From RYN-124 sp046262175 (GTDB lineage: Bacteria; Actinomycetota; Actinomycetes; Mycobacteriales; SCTD01), in contig JBHENF010000022.1 in the NCBI GenBank assembly GCA_046262175.1, positions 1-19,512 of the forward strand: a DNA stretch of 19,512 bases, read 5' to 3'. Made by a program: the position numbers and the translations under genes. Shown here piece after piece: positions 8,120 through 15,980 of the stretch. The number at the start of each line of letters is the position of its first letter. Position 1 is the stretch's first letter. Under the pieces are notes generated by a model. It did no database searches and was not told where the DNA came from. It saw nothing but the letters and a program-made list of their open reading frames with translations.

Positions 8120-9663
8120 TGACCGCTCCCGCAGAGCTGGACCGCAAGGCCGCGGTCGCGGTCCGCGGGCTCAGCAAGACCTACGCGGGGACCCTGGCGC
8201 TGGACAGCCTCGACCTGGACATCCGTCCGGGGGAGATCCACGCGCTGCTCGGCGGCAACGGCTCCGGGAAGTCGACGACGATCAAGATTCTCGCCGGGGT
8301 GGTGAGCCCAGACGAAGGTGGCGAGCTGACCTTCGGCGACGGGGACACCGTCCACGCCGAGTCGTGGACGCCCGCCCGCGCGCACGCCGCCGGGCTGCGG
8401 TTCGTGCACCAGCAGCCGGCCGTCTTCCCAGAGCTGACGGTCGCGGAGAACCTCGCGATCGGCGCCGGTTTCCCCCGCCGCGCGGGCGGCGGCATCGACT
8501 GGAAGGCGCTCAACGCGCGGACCGCCGTGCTGCTCGAGAAGTACCGGGTGAACGCCACGCCGACGACGCCGCTCGGCGCGCTGCGCGCCGCCGACCGCAG
8601 CAGGGTGGCGATCGTGCGTGCGCTGCAGGACAGCGACGACGCGGAGGGCGGCCTGCTCGTCCTCGACGAGCCCACGGCCGCTCTGCCCGCCGCGGAGGTC
8701 GAGCACCTGCTCGAGACGCTGCGCGGCTACGCCGCCGCCGGCCAGACGATCCTCTACGTCAGCCACCGGCTGGACGAGGTGCTGTCGGTCGCGGACCGGG
8801 TGACCGTGCTGCGCGACGGCCGCAAGGTCGACACCGTCCACAACGACGGGCTCACCGAGAGCGACCTGGTGCAGATGATCGTCGGTCGCGCGATGGACCG
8901 CGCGTTCCCAGCGCCGCGCGAGACGCCCGCCGAGGACGTCGCCCTGCAGGTCCGGGGCCTCGCCGGCGGACCGCTGCGCGGCGTCGACCTGGACCTCCGC
9001 CGCGGCGAGGTCCTCGGCATCGCGGGGCTGCTCGGCAGCGGCCGCAGCGAGCTGCTGCGCATGCTCTTCGGCGCCTACCCCGCCACAGCAGGCTCCGTCA
9101 CCCTGGACGGGAAGCGGTACGACGCGGCCGACCCGAAGCAGGCCATGCGGGCGGGCGTCGCGTACGTCCCCGAGGAGCGCCAGGCGGACGCCGTCTTCGC
9201 GCAGGAATCCGTGCGGCACAACCTCTCGGCGGGGCAGGCCTGGGACTTCTACCGGAACCTGTTCTTCCGGCACGCCGACGAGCGCACCGCCACCACCCGG
9301 TCGATCTCCGAGTTCCTCGTACGTACTCGCAGTGACAAGCAGCCGGTCGAGACGCTTTCCGGCGGCAACCAGCAGAAGGTCGTGCTGGCCCGGTGGCTGC
9401 GGCAACGGCCGAAGGTGCTGCTGCTCGACGAGCCCACGCAGGGCGTCGACGTGCAGGCGCGCGCCGAGATCTACGACCTCGTCCGGCGCGCCACCGCCGC
9501 CGGCACGAGCGTCCTCCTGGTCGCCAGCGACACCGAGGAGCTGGCGCACGCGTCGGACCGGATCGCGGTGCTGAAGGGCGGGCGCATCACCGCCGTGGTC
9601 GAGCAGCCGCTCGACGCACACCACCTCACCGAGCTGATGAACGTGTCGGAGACAACGCCGTGA
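8119..9663 (+). CDS. Sugar ABC transporter ATP-binding protein, tandem NBD (RbsA/MglA class)
   Basis: Double-ATPase subunit, 514 residues, energising carbohydrate uptake. NBD1 has an intact Walker A GGNGSGKST (45-53) and Walker B VLDEPTAAL (Asp183/Glu184). Its signature is replaced by LGALRAADRSRVAIVRAL, which lacks the LSGGQ core. NBD2 has the family-typical degenerate Walker A LLGSGRSE with Arg309 where Lys is expected, an intact signature LSGGNQQ (413-419) and Walker B LLLDEPTQGVD (Asp437/Glu438). Pairing in a head-to-tail dimer would therefore leave one composite site formed by NBD1 Walker A and NBD2 signature. The ATG at 8119 overlaps the upstream stop. The gene is followed by the permease after a 71-base gap, or directly if the permease starts at the overlapping GTG 9660. 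Confidence 0.95.
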   Translation: MTAPAELDRKAAVAVRGLSKTYAGTLALDSLDLDIRPGEIHALLGGNGSGKSTTIKILAGVVSPDEGGELTFGDGDTVHAESWTPARAHAAGLRFVHQQPAVFPELTVAENLAIGAGFPRRAGGGIDWKALNARTAVLLEKYRVNATPTTPLGALRAADRSRVAIVRALQDSDDAEGGLLVLDEPTAALPAAEVEHLLETLRGYAAAGQTILYVSHRLDEVLSVADRVTVLRDGRKVDTVHNDGLTESDLVQMIVGRAMDRAFPAPRETPAEDVALQVRGLAGGPLRGVDLDLRRGEVLGIAGLLGSGRSELLRMLFGAYPATAGSVTLDGKRYDAADPKQAMRAGVAYVPEERQADAVFAQESVRHNLSAGQAWDFYRNLFFRHADERTATTRSISEFLVRTRSDKQPVETLSGGNQQKVVLARWLRQRPKVLLLDEPTQGVDVQARAEIYDLVRRATAAGTSVLLVASDTEELAHASDRIAVLKGGRITAVVEQPLDAHHLTELMNVSETTP

Positions 9664-9734
9664 CCCGCCCCGCCCGCACCCCGTCCCGCCTGCCGGCAGA
9701 CGTCCTGCCCGCGCCCCGATCAGAAGGAGACCCG

Positions 9735-10793
9735 GTGGTCGACACCGCCGTCGAGCGCGTCGGCCCGATGGCCGCGCTCGCCGACGAGGGGGGCCAGCCG
9801 GTCAGTCGCGGCTCCGCGGCGTCAGGGCACGTCATGGGCTTCGCGCGCACGTACTCGCTGCCCGTCCTCCTGCTCGGCTCGTTCGTGCTGTACGGCTCGT
9901 GGAGCAAGACGTCTTCGGTCTTCCTCAGCGCCGACAACCTGCGCAACATGGCCGCCGGTCAGGCGGTGCTCGGCGTCCTGACACTCGGCATCCTGCTCAC
10001 GATGGTGTCCGGCCACTTCGACCTGTCGATCGGCAACATCGCCGGCCTCAGCTCGATCATCACGGCCGCGCTGTTCAGCCACCAGCACGTGCCGCTCGTC
10101 GTCGGCATCCTCGCCGGCATCGCGGTGGGCACCGTCGTCGGCGGCATCAACGGCGTGCTCGTGACGGTGCTGAGGGTGGACCCGTTCATCATCACCCTCG
10201 GAACGGCCTCGATCATCCTCGGCTACATCGACTGGTACACGCACGGCCAGTCGATCATCAACGGCATCCCGACGTCGCTCGTCGGCTTCGGCGGCAGCAA
10301 CATCCTCGGCATCCCCAAGGTCGTCTACGTCCTCGGGGCGGTCGCGCTGCTCGTCTACTACCTGATGGAGCACACGCCGTACGGCCGCAACCTGCACGCC
10401 ATCGGCTCGAACAAGGCCGCCGCACGTCTCGTCGGGATCCGCGTTGAGCGCACGATCATCGTCGCGTTCGCCAGCACCGGCGCGTTCGCCGGTGTGGCAG
10501 GGGTCCTGCTGCTCGCGCGCACCGGCGCCGGCAACCCGCAGGTCGGCACCACCTTCACCCTGACCGCCGTCGCCGCTGCGTTCCTCGGCGCCGCGTCGTT
10601 CAAGGTCGGCCGGCTCAACGTGCCCGGCACCATCGTCGCCATCTTCTTCCTGGCGGTGAACATCACCGGCCTCACGTTCGCGGGGGTCGAGAACTGGATC
10701 AACCAGCTGTTCACGGGCTTGACGCTCGTGCTTGCCATTGCTCTGGCAGCCGTGCTGTCCAAGGAGCGCAAGACCCGGAAGGCCGCGTCATGA
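9735..10793 (+). CDS. Sugar ABC transporter permease (RbsC/AraH class, BPD_transp_2)
   Basis: Membrane channel subunit, 352 residues with about ten hydrophobic segments. The cytoplasmic coupling loop GRNLHAIGSNKAAARLVGI (217-235) and the segment DPFIITLGTASI are diagnostic for the RbsC family. Two starts are possible. GTG 9735 has a near-consensus AAGGAG five bases upstream. GTG 9660 overlaps the ATPase stop (GTGA), has GGAG eight bases upstream and would add 25 residues. I prefer 9735 because the intervening codons show no coding-type codon-position bias and include CGA TCA GAA GGA just where the Shine-Dalgarno sequence would lie. The stop overlaps an ATG of the next frame (ATGA at 10790-10793). 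Confidence 0.92.
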   Translation: MVDTAVERVGPMAALADEGGQPVSRGSAASGHVMGFARTYSLPVLLLGSFVLYGSWSKTSSVFLSADNLRNMAAGQAVLGVLTLGILLTMVSGHFDLSIGNIAGLSSIITAALFSHQHVPLVVGILAGIAVGTVVGGINGVLVTVLRVDPFIITLGTASIILGYIDWYTHGQSIINGIPTSLVGFGGSNILGIPKVVYVLGAVALLVYYLMEHTPYGRNLHAIGSNKAAARLVGIRVERTIIVAFASTGAFAGVAGVLLLARTGAGNPQVGTTFTLTAVAAAFLGAASFKVGRLNVPGTIVAIFFLAVNITGLTFAGVENWINQLFTGLTLVLAIALAAVLSKERKTRKAAS

Positions 10794-10825
10794 CCCCCTC
10801 GCCCGCCCAGAGAAGGAACTCCAGC

Positions 10826-13384
10826 ATGTCTGCTCCGCACCGTCGCCAGCCCAAGGCCTGGGTGGTCAGCCTCTGCCTCCCGGCCGCCGCTCTCCTCCTC
10901 CTGCCGGGAGCGGCGTCCGCTGTCGACGCAGGTCCCGCGACCGTGCGCGCGGTGGTCGGCGGGGACGGATCGGTGAAGCAGGTCAAGCAGTACAGCCAGA
11001 GCGGCGACGCCTCCCGGTTCGACGGCAAGCTGCCGGTCGCGCTGTCCATCCAGCGCAGCAAGGACGGCGCCCGTCAGACGCTCCGCTACCACGTCGAGAA
11101 CACCCAGAGCGCCACGCAGGACGTTGCGTACACCGACACCGCAGGCGTCGCGCACACGTCGAAGGTGGAGCTGCAGCTGCCGCTCGTCGCGCAGCTCGGA
11201 GTCACCGTTCCGACGTCCATGAGGGACATCCAGGCCGACGGCGCGACCATCACCACCGACGCGGACGGCACCAAGCACCTGCTCTGGCAGATGGTGCTGT
11301 TCAGCCCGCTCGGTGCGCCCGTCCAGGACGTGTTCCTGAGCGCCAGCGGCAGCGGCATCCCCGCGGCCCAGGTTCGCGCGATCGCCGTCGACCCGACGAC
11401 GAGCCCGGGTCTCGGTGGCACGGCGCAGGCGGCGAACGCGGCGCAGACGCAGGACGACTTCTGGCACCAGTACGCCAGTGGCGGCGACGACGGCCTGACC
11501 AAGCTGCGCGCCGGCATGAGCAAGATCGTTGCCGGGCTCGAGCTGCTCGCACCCGGCTCGCGCAAGCTCGCCGACGGTCTCGGTGCGGCCGGCGACGGCG
11601 CCACGAAGCTCGACGCCGGCACCCTGAAGGCGAAGGCCGGCGCAGGCGAGCTGAGCACTGGCCTCGGCAAGATCGCGGCCGGGCAGACCGACCTGACCGC
11701 CGGCCTGACGCTCATCCACGACGGCCAGCAGTCCCTGACCGACGGGCTGACGCAGATCCACGACGGTCAGGGCGCTCTCACGACAGGCCTCACCCAGCTC
11801 GGCGCCGGTCAGGACTCGCTGACGGGCGGCTTGACCCAGATCAACGCGGGACAGACGTCGCTGACGGGTGGCCTCACCCAGCTGAACACCGGCCAGACCG
11901 CGTTGACCGGGGGTCTGACGCAGATCCACGATGGGCAGGCGGCGCTGACGACCGGCCTGACGCAGCTGTCCGGGGGCCTGACCCAGCTGAACGCCGGTCT
12001 GCCGGCGGCCCTCGATGGCGTCTCGGCTCTGGCCGGGGGTGTTCAGAAGCTGCTCGCCGGCGTCGGCACCAGAAGCGACAGCGGGTCGACGACCCTGTTG
12101 GGCGTCGTCAACCAGCTGATCTACGGCGTCACGCACACCGCGACGAGCACCACCGACCCGGGTGGCCTCAAGGAGGTGCTGACGAGCATCAAGCAGGGGG
12201 TCGACTGCGCCAGCGTCGTCCTGGCCGACGTGGTGAACGGTGCCACAGCGGCCCCAGCCGGCACCCTCGCGTGCTGGCCTTCCGGCCGGCCGGCACTCAC
12301 CGGGCTCAAGAACGTCGCAACCGTGGACAGCCAGACGGCTGCAGCTGTCGTCGGTGCCTTGGTCGCACCGCTGTCCGCGCCGAGCCCAGGCCTCCTGTCG
12401 CGCCTGTCGTACGGCCTGGGCGAGATCACGAAGCCGGGCGGTGGGGCGGACCGCATCATCGGCGGCCTCATCGGCGTGCGGGACGGCCTCTCGGCGCCGT
12501 CCGGGAGCACGACGCCAGGCGTCCGGGACGGGCTGCAGCAGGTCGCTGCGGGGCTGAACGCGCTGTACAACGGGTTGGTCGCGGCGCAGACGGGTGCCGG
12601 TCAGCTCGCCGCCGGCGCCACCGCCGCAGTCGCCGGTTCCACCCAGCTGACGGCCGGGACGGGGGCCGCCCTCGACGGCAGCAAGCAGCTCGCCGCTGGC
12701 ACCGGTGCGGCTCTCACCGGCTCGCAGCAGCTCGCCGACGGCACGGCGAAGGCGCTCGACGGCAGCCAGCAGCTGTCAGCCGGCACCGGCAAGGCGCTCG
12801 TGGGCAGCCAGCAGCTGTACGACGGCTCCGGCAAGGCGCTGGCAGGCAGCCAGCAGCTGACCGACGGCTCCGGCAAGGCCCTCGACGGCTCGACCCAGCT
12901 GCGGGACGGCTCGGTCAAGGCGTACGACGGCAGCAAGGCGCTGTTCGACGGCCTCGGCCAGCTCTCGGCCGGCCAGCACAAGGTCGCGACCGGACTGCCG
13001 GCCGCGATCGACGGCGCCAACCAGATCGCGGACGGGCTTTCCCAGGTCCTGCCGGGCGGCGTCCAGATCAAGGACGGGATCGGCGCCGTTCAGGACCAGG
13101 CCGTGGCGCCCCTGAAGAAGCAGCTCGCCGAGGGCTCGCAGAACGCCCGCCAGCAGGTCGCGGTGCTCGCCGCCGCAGGTGCGCTCGCCAGCAAGGCGCC
13201 CGGCGGCGTCGGTACGACGTACGTCCTCGCCCAGTCGGGCTTCGACCTCGCGGCGGCCTCGACCAGCACGGACGACGGCGTCAGCGACGGCGCGAAGGTG
13301 GGCCTCGGCGTCGGCGGCCTGCTCCTGCTGGTCCTCGGCACCGCGGGCGGCTTCCTCGCCGGCCGCAAGCGCGAGACCGCCTAG
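10826..13384 (+). CDS. Secreted, membrane-anchored protein with Leu/Gly heptad repeats (TIGR03057-like)
   Basis: An 852-residue surface protein of unknown function. A signal peptide (residues 1-32: basic n-region, Leu/Ala core, cleavage after ASA) precedes a globular-looking region (about 33-230). Repeat array 1 (290-392, 14-residue units like LTGGLTQINAGQTS) follows, then a middle region with Cys461 and Cys483. Repeat array 2 (598-709) has eight exact-length 14-residue units such as GSQQLSAGTGKALD. A single C-terminal membrane helix (825-846) and a short RKRETA tail complete it. The repeats match the xxxLxxG heptad pattern of YhgE/Pip-type and MmpL-associated actinobacterial proteins; a long extracellular helical rod is likely. 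The start is chosen at ATG 10826, with AAGGAA seven bases upstream and an ideal signal peptide. ATG 10790, overlapping the permease stop, would add 12 residues. It appears to be the last gene of the ABC operon. Confidence 0.9.
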   Translation: MSAPHRRQPKAWVVSLCLPAAALLLLPGAASAVDAGPATVRAVVGGDGSVKQVKQYSQSGDASRFDGKLPVALSIQRSKDGARQTLRYHVENTQSATQDVAYTDTAGVAHTSKVELQLPLVAQLGVTVPTSMRDIQADGATITTDADGTKHLLWQMVLFSPLGAPVQDVFLSASGSGIPAAQVRAIAVDPTTSPGLGGTAQAANAAQTQDDFWHQYASGGDDGLTKLRAGMSKIVAGLELLAPGSRKLADGLGAAGDGATKLDAGTLKAKAGAGELSTGLGKIAAGQTDLTAGLTLIHDGQQSLTDGLTQIHDGQGALTTGLTQLGAGQDSLTGGLTQINAGQTSLTGGLTQLNTGQTALTGGLTQIHDGQAALTTGLTQLSGGLTQLNAGLPAALDGVSALAGGVQKLLAGVGTRSDSGSTTLLGVVNQLIYGVTHTATSTTDPGGLKEVLTSIKQGVDCASVVLADVVNGATAAPAGTLACWPSGRPALTGLKNVATVDSQTAAAVVGALVAPLSAPSPGLLSRLSYGLGEITKPGGGADRIIGGLIGVRDGLSAPSGSTTPGVRDGLQQVAAGLNALYNGLVAAQTGAGQLAAGATAAVAGSTQLTAGTGAALDGSKQLAAGTGAALTGSQQLADGTAKALDGSQQLSAGTGKALVGSQQLYDGSGKALAGSQQLTDGSGKALDGSTQLRDGSVKAYDGSKALFDGLGQLSAGQHKVATGLPAAIDGANQIADGLSQVLPGGVQIKDGIGAVQDQAVAPLKKQLAEGSQNARQQVAVLAAAGALASKAPGGVGTTYVLAQSGFDLAAASTSTDDGVSDGAKVGLGVGGLLLLVLGTAGGFLAGRKRETA
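11693..12001 (+). repeat. First 14-residue (42-bp) coding repeat array
   Basis: About seven imperfect tandem units of 42 bases encode LTxGLTQIxxGQxx; the last units degenerate to LTTGLTQLSGG and LTQLNAG. Each unit is a double heptad with Leu and Gly at fixed positions. Units differ at many third positions, so the array is old or under protein-level selection rather than a recent DNA duplication. Confidence 0.9.
12617..12952 (+). repeat. Second 14-residue (42-bp) coding repeat array
   Basis: Eight tandem units of exactly 42 bases encode a GSQQLxxGTGKALx-type double heptad. The consensus differs from the first array, suggesting the two arrays expanded independently or diverged early. Confidence 0.9.
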
Positions 13385-13395
13385 CAGCACAAGCT

Positions 13396-13432
13396 CGGGG
13401 CCCGTCACCGCGCTACGCGGTGGCGGGCCTCG
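13396..13432. terminator. Bidirectional hairpin terminator between convergent genes
   Basis: The bases 13396-13412 pair with 13416-13432 (17 pairs including two G-T wobbles) around the three-base loop CTA. The loop is the stop codon of the minus-strand methyltransferase. No T-tract is present on either side, as is common in actinobacteria. It lies 12 bases after the stop of the repeat protein and can serve both strands. Confidence 0.7.
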
Positions 13433-14225
13433 CTGGGTTCCGGCACACGAAGATCGCCGTACCCGGCATGAGCCGGCCGCGCAGCGGGCTCCACTGGCCC
13501 CACTCGCGGTCGTGCCCGTCCGGCCACTCCGGCTCGACCAGGTCGACCAGCTCGAGCCCCGCGGCGACCAGCTCGCGGACCCGGTCGCCCAGCGTGCGGT
13601 GGTGCTCCACGTACGTCGGCGTGCCGCTGTCGTCGACCTCGGCGTACGGAGTGCGGTCGAAGTAGGACTGCGTCACGGTCAGGCCCGCCGGTCCGGGGTC
13701 GTCCGGGAACGCCCACCGCGTCGGGTGCGTCACCGAGAAGACGAGCAGCCCGCCCGGTCGCAGCACCCGCGCGACCTCGCGCATGACCCCGGCCGAGTCG
13801 GCGACGAAGGGGATGCCGCCGAAGGCCGACACCACCACGTCGAACGACCCGGCCCGGAACGGCATCGCCTGCGCGTCCGCCTGCACCGCGGGCACGATCA
13901 GGCTCGTCCGCTCGTCCAGCTCGCGCGCCACGAGCAGCTGCCCGTACGAGATGTCGAGCGCGGCCACCCGCGCGCCGGCGGACACCAGCCACCGAGCGCC
14001 CTGCGCCGCGCCGCAGCCGACTTCCAGGACGTCGCGCCCCCGTACGTCGCCGAGCAGCCCCGCGTCCGCCTCCCGCAGCCCCTCCGGGCACCACAGCAGG
14101 TCGGTGTCGCCGAGGAAGTCGCCGTGCTCGGCGTAGTAGGCGCGCGCCTCGCCGTCCCACCAGGACCGGTTGGCCCGAGCCGACTCCTGCGGCCCCACCG
14201 GACGGCTTGAGGGTTGCGCGCTCAC
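13413..14225 (-). CDS. Class I SAM-dependent methyltransferase (Methyltransf_11 type)
   Basis: A 270-residue soluble methyltransferase. Motif I VLEVGCGAA is at residues 66-74, with the acidic residue after strand 2 at Asp91 (AALDIS). Next come a motif with VQADAQAMPFRAGSFDVVVSA (strand 4) and LRPGGLLVFSVTHP (strand 5). The N-terminal WWDGEARAYYAEHGDFLG cap and the WPDGHDREWGQWSP C-terminal segment contact substrate in relatives, but the substrate is unknown. The start is the GTG at 14225. It has no Shine-Dalgarno sequence; the minus strand shows CATAGT six bases before it, suggesting leaderless transcription. It is divergent from rpsA, and its stop sits in the loop of a shared terminator. Confidence 0.9.
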   Translation of the reverse strand: MSAQPSSRPVGPQESARANRSWWDGEARAYYAEHGDFLGDTDLLWCPEGLREADAGLLGDVRGRDVLEVGCGAAQGARWLVSAGARVAALDISYGQLLVARELDERTSLIVPAVQADAQAMPFRAGSFDVVVSAFGGIPFVADSAGVMREVARVLRPGGLLVFSVTHPTRWAFPDDPGPAGLTVTQSYFDRTPYAEVDDSGTPTYVEHHRTLGDRVRELVAAGLELVDLVEPEWPDGHDREWGQWSPLRGRLMPGTAIFVCRNPARPATA

Positions 14226-14237
14226 GCGACTACTATG
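14207..14237. promoter_or_regulatory. rpsA promoter with symmetric -10 also usable for the methyltransferase
   Basis: On the plus strand TTGAGG (14207-14212) is followed after 18 bases by TACTAT (14231-14236), predicting a start near 14243 and a leader of about 170 bases for rpsA. On the minus strand the almost identical position (14237-14232) reads CATAGT, six bases before the methyltransferase GTG. A symmetric -10 that fires both ways would explain both genes. The -35 for rpsA lies inside the methyltransferase coding region. Confidence 0.5.
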
Positions 14238-14335
14238 GCCGGACGCGCTGCGGGCTCTGTGTGGGCGCTCGACCCTGCTTGCCCGCGCTCGACGTGGTTC
14301 CTCGTACCTCTCCTAGACGTCCGCTGGCACTCGAC

Positions 14336-14409
14336 GACTCGGCTCGCTGCGCGCGCCCGACCTGCCCACCAGGGGCGGGTCACGACACCCCCGCAGCCGG
14401 AGCCGACTC
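14336..14409 (+). promoter_or_regulatory. Structured rpsA leader that could sequester the ribosome-binding site
   Basis: Inner hairpin: 14359-14367 pairs with 14373-14381 (nine pairs, five-base loop). Outer stem: 14336-14351 pairs with 14392-14409, with one mismatch and a two-base bulge, and includes seven uninterrupted pairs between 14339-14345 and 14400-14406. The GGAG ribosome-binding site (14399-14402) lies in the outer stem. S1 is known to control its own synthesis in E. coli; a similar role here is inference, since GC-rich DNA folds easily. Confidence 0.4.
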
Positions 14410-14410
14410 C

Positions 14411-15916
14411 TTGACCAGCACCCTCGACAGCCCCTCCACTCCCCAGGTCGCGATCAACGACATCGGGAGCATGGAGGACTTCCTCGCCGCCATCGACGAG
14501 ACGATCAAGTACTTCAACGACGGAGACATCGTCGAAGGCACCATCGTCAAGGTCGACCGCGACGAGGTCCTCCTCGACATCGGCTACAAGACCGAGGGCG
14601 TCATCCCCTCGCGCGAGCTGAGCATCAAGCACGACGTCGACCCCAACGAGGTCGTCAAGGTCGGTGACCTGGTCGAGGCCCTCGTCCTCCAGAAGGAGGA
14701 CAAGGAAGGCCGGCTCATCCTGTCCAAGAAGCGGGCTCAGTACGAGCGCGCCTGGGGCACGATCGAGAAGATCAAGGAGGAGGACGGCATCGTCACCGGC
14801 ACGGTGATCGAGGTCGTCAAGGGCGGTCTGATCCTCGACATCGGCCTGCGCGGCTTCCTGCCGGCGTCGCTGGTCGAGATGCGCCGGGTTCGCGACCTCC
14901 AGCCGTACGTCGGCAAGGAGCTCGAGGCGAAGATCATCGAGCTGGACAAGAACCGCAACAACGTCGTGCTGTCGCGCCGGCAGTGGCTCGAGCAGACGCA
15001 GTCCGAGGTGCGCAGCACCTTCTTGTCGACGCTGCAGAAGGGCCAGGTCCGCAGCGGTGTGGTCTCGAGCATCGTCAACTTCGGCGCCTTCGTCGACCTC
15101 GGTGGCGTGGACGGTCTCGTTCACGTGTCGGAGCTGTCCTGGAAGCACATCGACCACCCGTCCGAGGTCGTCGAGGTCGGCACCGAGGTCACGGTCGAGG
15201 TGCTCGACGTCGACCTGGACCGCGAGCGCGTCTCCCTGTCGCTGAAGGCGACCCAGGAGGACCCGTGGCAGCAGTTCGCCCGTACGCACCAGATCAACCA
15301 GGTCGTGCCGGGCCGCGTCACCAAGCTGGTCCCGTTCGGTGCGTTCGTACGCGTCGACGAGGGCATCGAGGGCCTCGTCCACATCTCCGAGCTGGCCGAG
15401 CGCCACGTCGAGATCCCGGAGCAGGTCGTCAACGTCGGTGACGAGCTGCTCGTCAAGGTCATCGACATCGACCTCGAGCGTCGCCGCATCTCGCTGTCGC
15501 TGAAGCAGGCGAACGAGAACGGCCCGCAGGCCGAGGAGCACTTCGACCCGGCGCAGTACGGCATGGCGGCCAACTACGACGAGTCCGGCAACTACCTCTA
15601 CCCGGAGGGCTTCGACCCCGACACGGGCGAGTGGCTCCCGGGCCACGAGGAGGCCCAGCAGAAGTGGGAGAAGCAGTACGCCGACGCGCAGAAGCGCTTC
15701 CAGGCACACCAGGAGCAGATCAAGCGCATGGCGGCCGCGGACGCCGAGGCGGCCGTGCCGACCTCGTACACGTCGGCCACCGGCGAGGAGGGCTCGGAGG
15801 AGGCGCCTGAGGGCGCCGCTGCCGCTCCGGCCGCGCCGGCTCCCTCCGGCGGCACGCTCGCCTCGGACGAGGCGCTGCAGGCCCTGCGCGAGAAGCTCTC
15901 GGGCGGCGCCAGCTAG
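14411..15916 (+). CDS. rpsA: 30S ribosomal protein S1
   Basis: Essential mRNA-binding ribosomal protein, 501 residues, with the four S1 (OB-fold) domains usual for actinobacteria: about 37-106 (GDIVEGTIVKV), 124-192, 210-280 (NFGAFVDLGGVDGLVHVSEL) and 295-366 (PFGAFVRVDEGIEGLVHISEL). A C-terminal tail with NYDESGNYLYPEGFDPDTGEW, a charged coiled-coil-like stretch and an Ala/Pro/Glu-rich end follows. The frame is open upstream to 14207. The start is set at TTG 14411 because GGAG lies eight bases before it and the protein then begins MTSTLDSPSTPQVAINDIGS, matching family N-termini. A strong terminator follows 14 bases after the stop. Confidence 0.96.
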   Translation: MTSTLDSPSTPQVAINDIGSMEDFLAAIDETIKYFNDGDIVEGTIVKVDRDEVLLDIGYKTEGVIPSRELSIKHDVDPNEVVKVGDLVEALVLQKEDKEGRLILSKKRAQYERAWGTIEKIKEEDGIVTGTVIEVVKGGLILDIGLRGFLPASLVEMRRVRDLQPYVGKELEAKIIELDKNRNNVVLSRRQWLEQTQSEVRSTFLSTLQKGQVRSGVVSSIVNFGAFVDLGGVDGLVHVSELSWKHIDHPSEVVEVGTEVTVEVLDVDLDRERVSLSLKATQEDPWQQFARTHQINQVVPGRVTKLVPFGAFVRVDEGIEGLVHISELAERHVEIPEQVVNVGDELLVKVIDIDLERRRISLSLKQANENGPQAEEHFDPAQYGMAANYDESGNYLYPEGFDPDTGEWLPGHEEAQQKWEKQYADAQKRFQAHQEQIKRMAAADAEAAVPTSYTSATGEEGSEEAPEGAAAAPAAPAPSGGTLASDEALQALREKLSGGAS

Positions 15917-15930
15917 TCCCGCACAGCCTC

Positions 15931-15968
15931 GAGGAGGCCCTGCCCGGTTCGCCGGGCAGGGCCTCCTC
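15931..15968 (+). terminator. rpsA terminator
   Basis: A perfect 17-bp stem (15931-15947 with 15952-15968) closed by a TTCG tetraloop, starting 14 bases after the rpsA stop. No T-run follows. Stem length and the tetraloop make this the clearest terminator in the window. Confidence 0.88.
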
Positions 15969-15980
15969 TGCGTCCTGGGA

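Noticed and set aside
10732..13665. A 977-codon plus-strand frame overlapping the repeat protein.
   Set aside because: Arg/Gly/Ala-rich frame-shift shadow of the real gene; the 42-bp periodicity makes every frame look repetitive.
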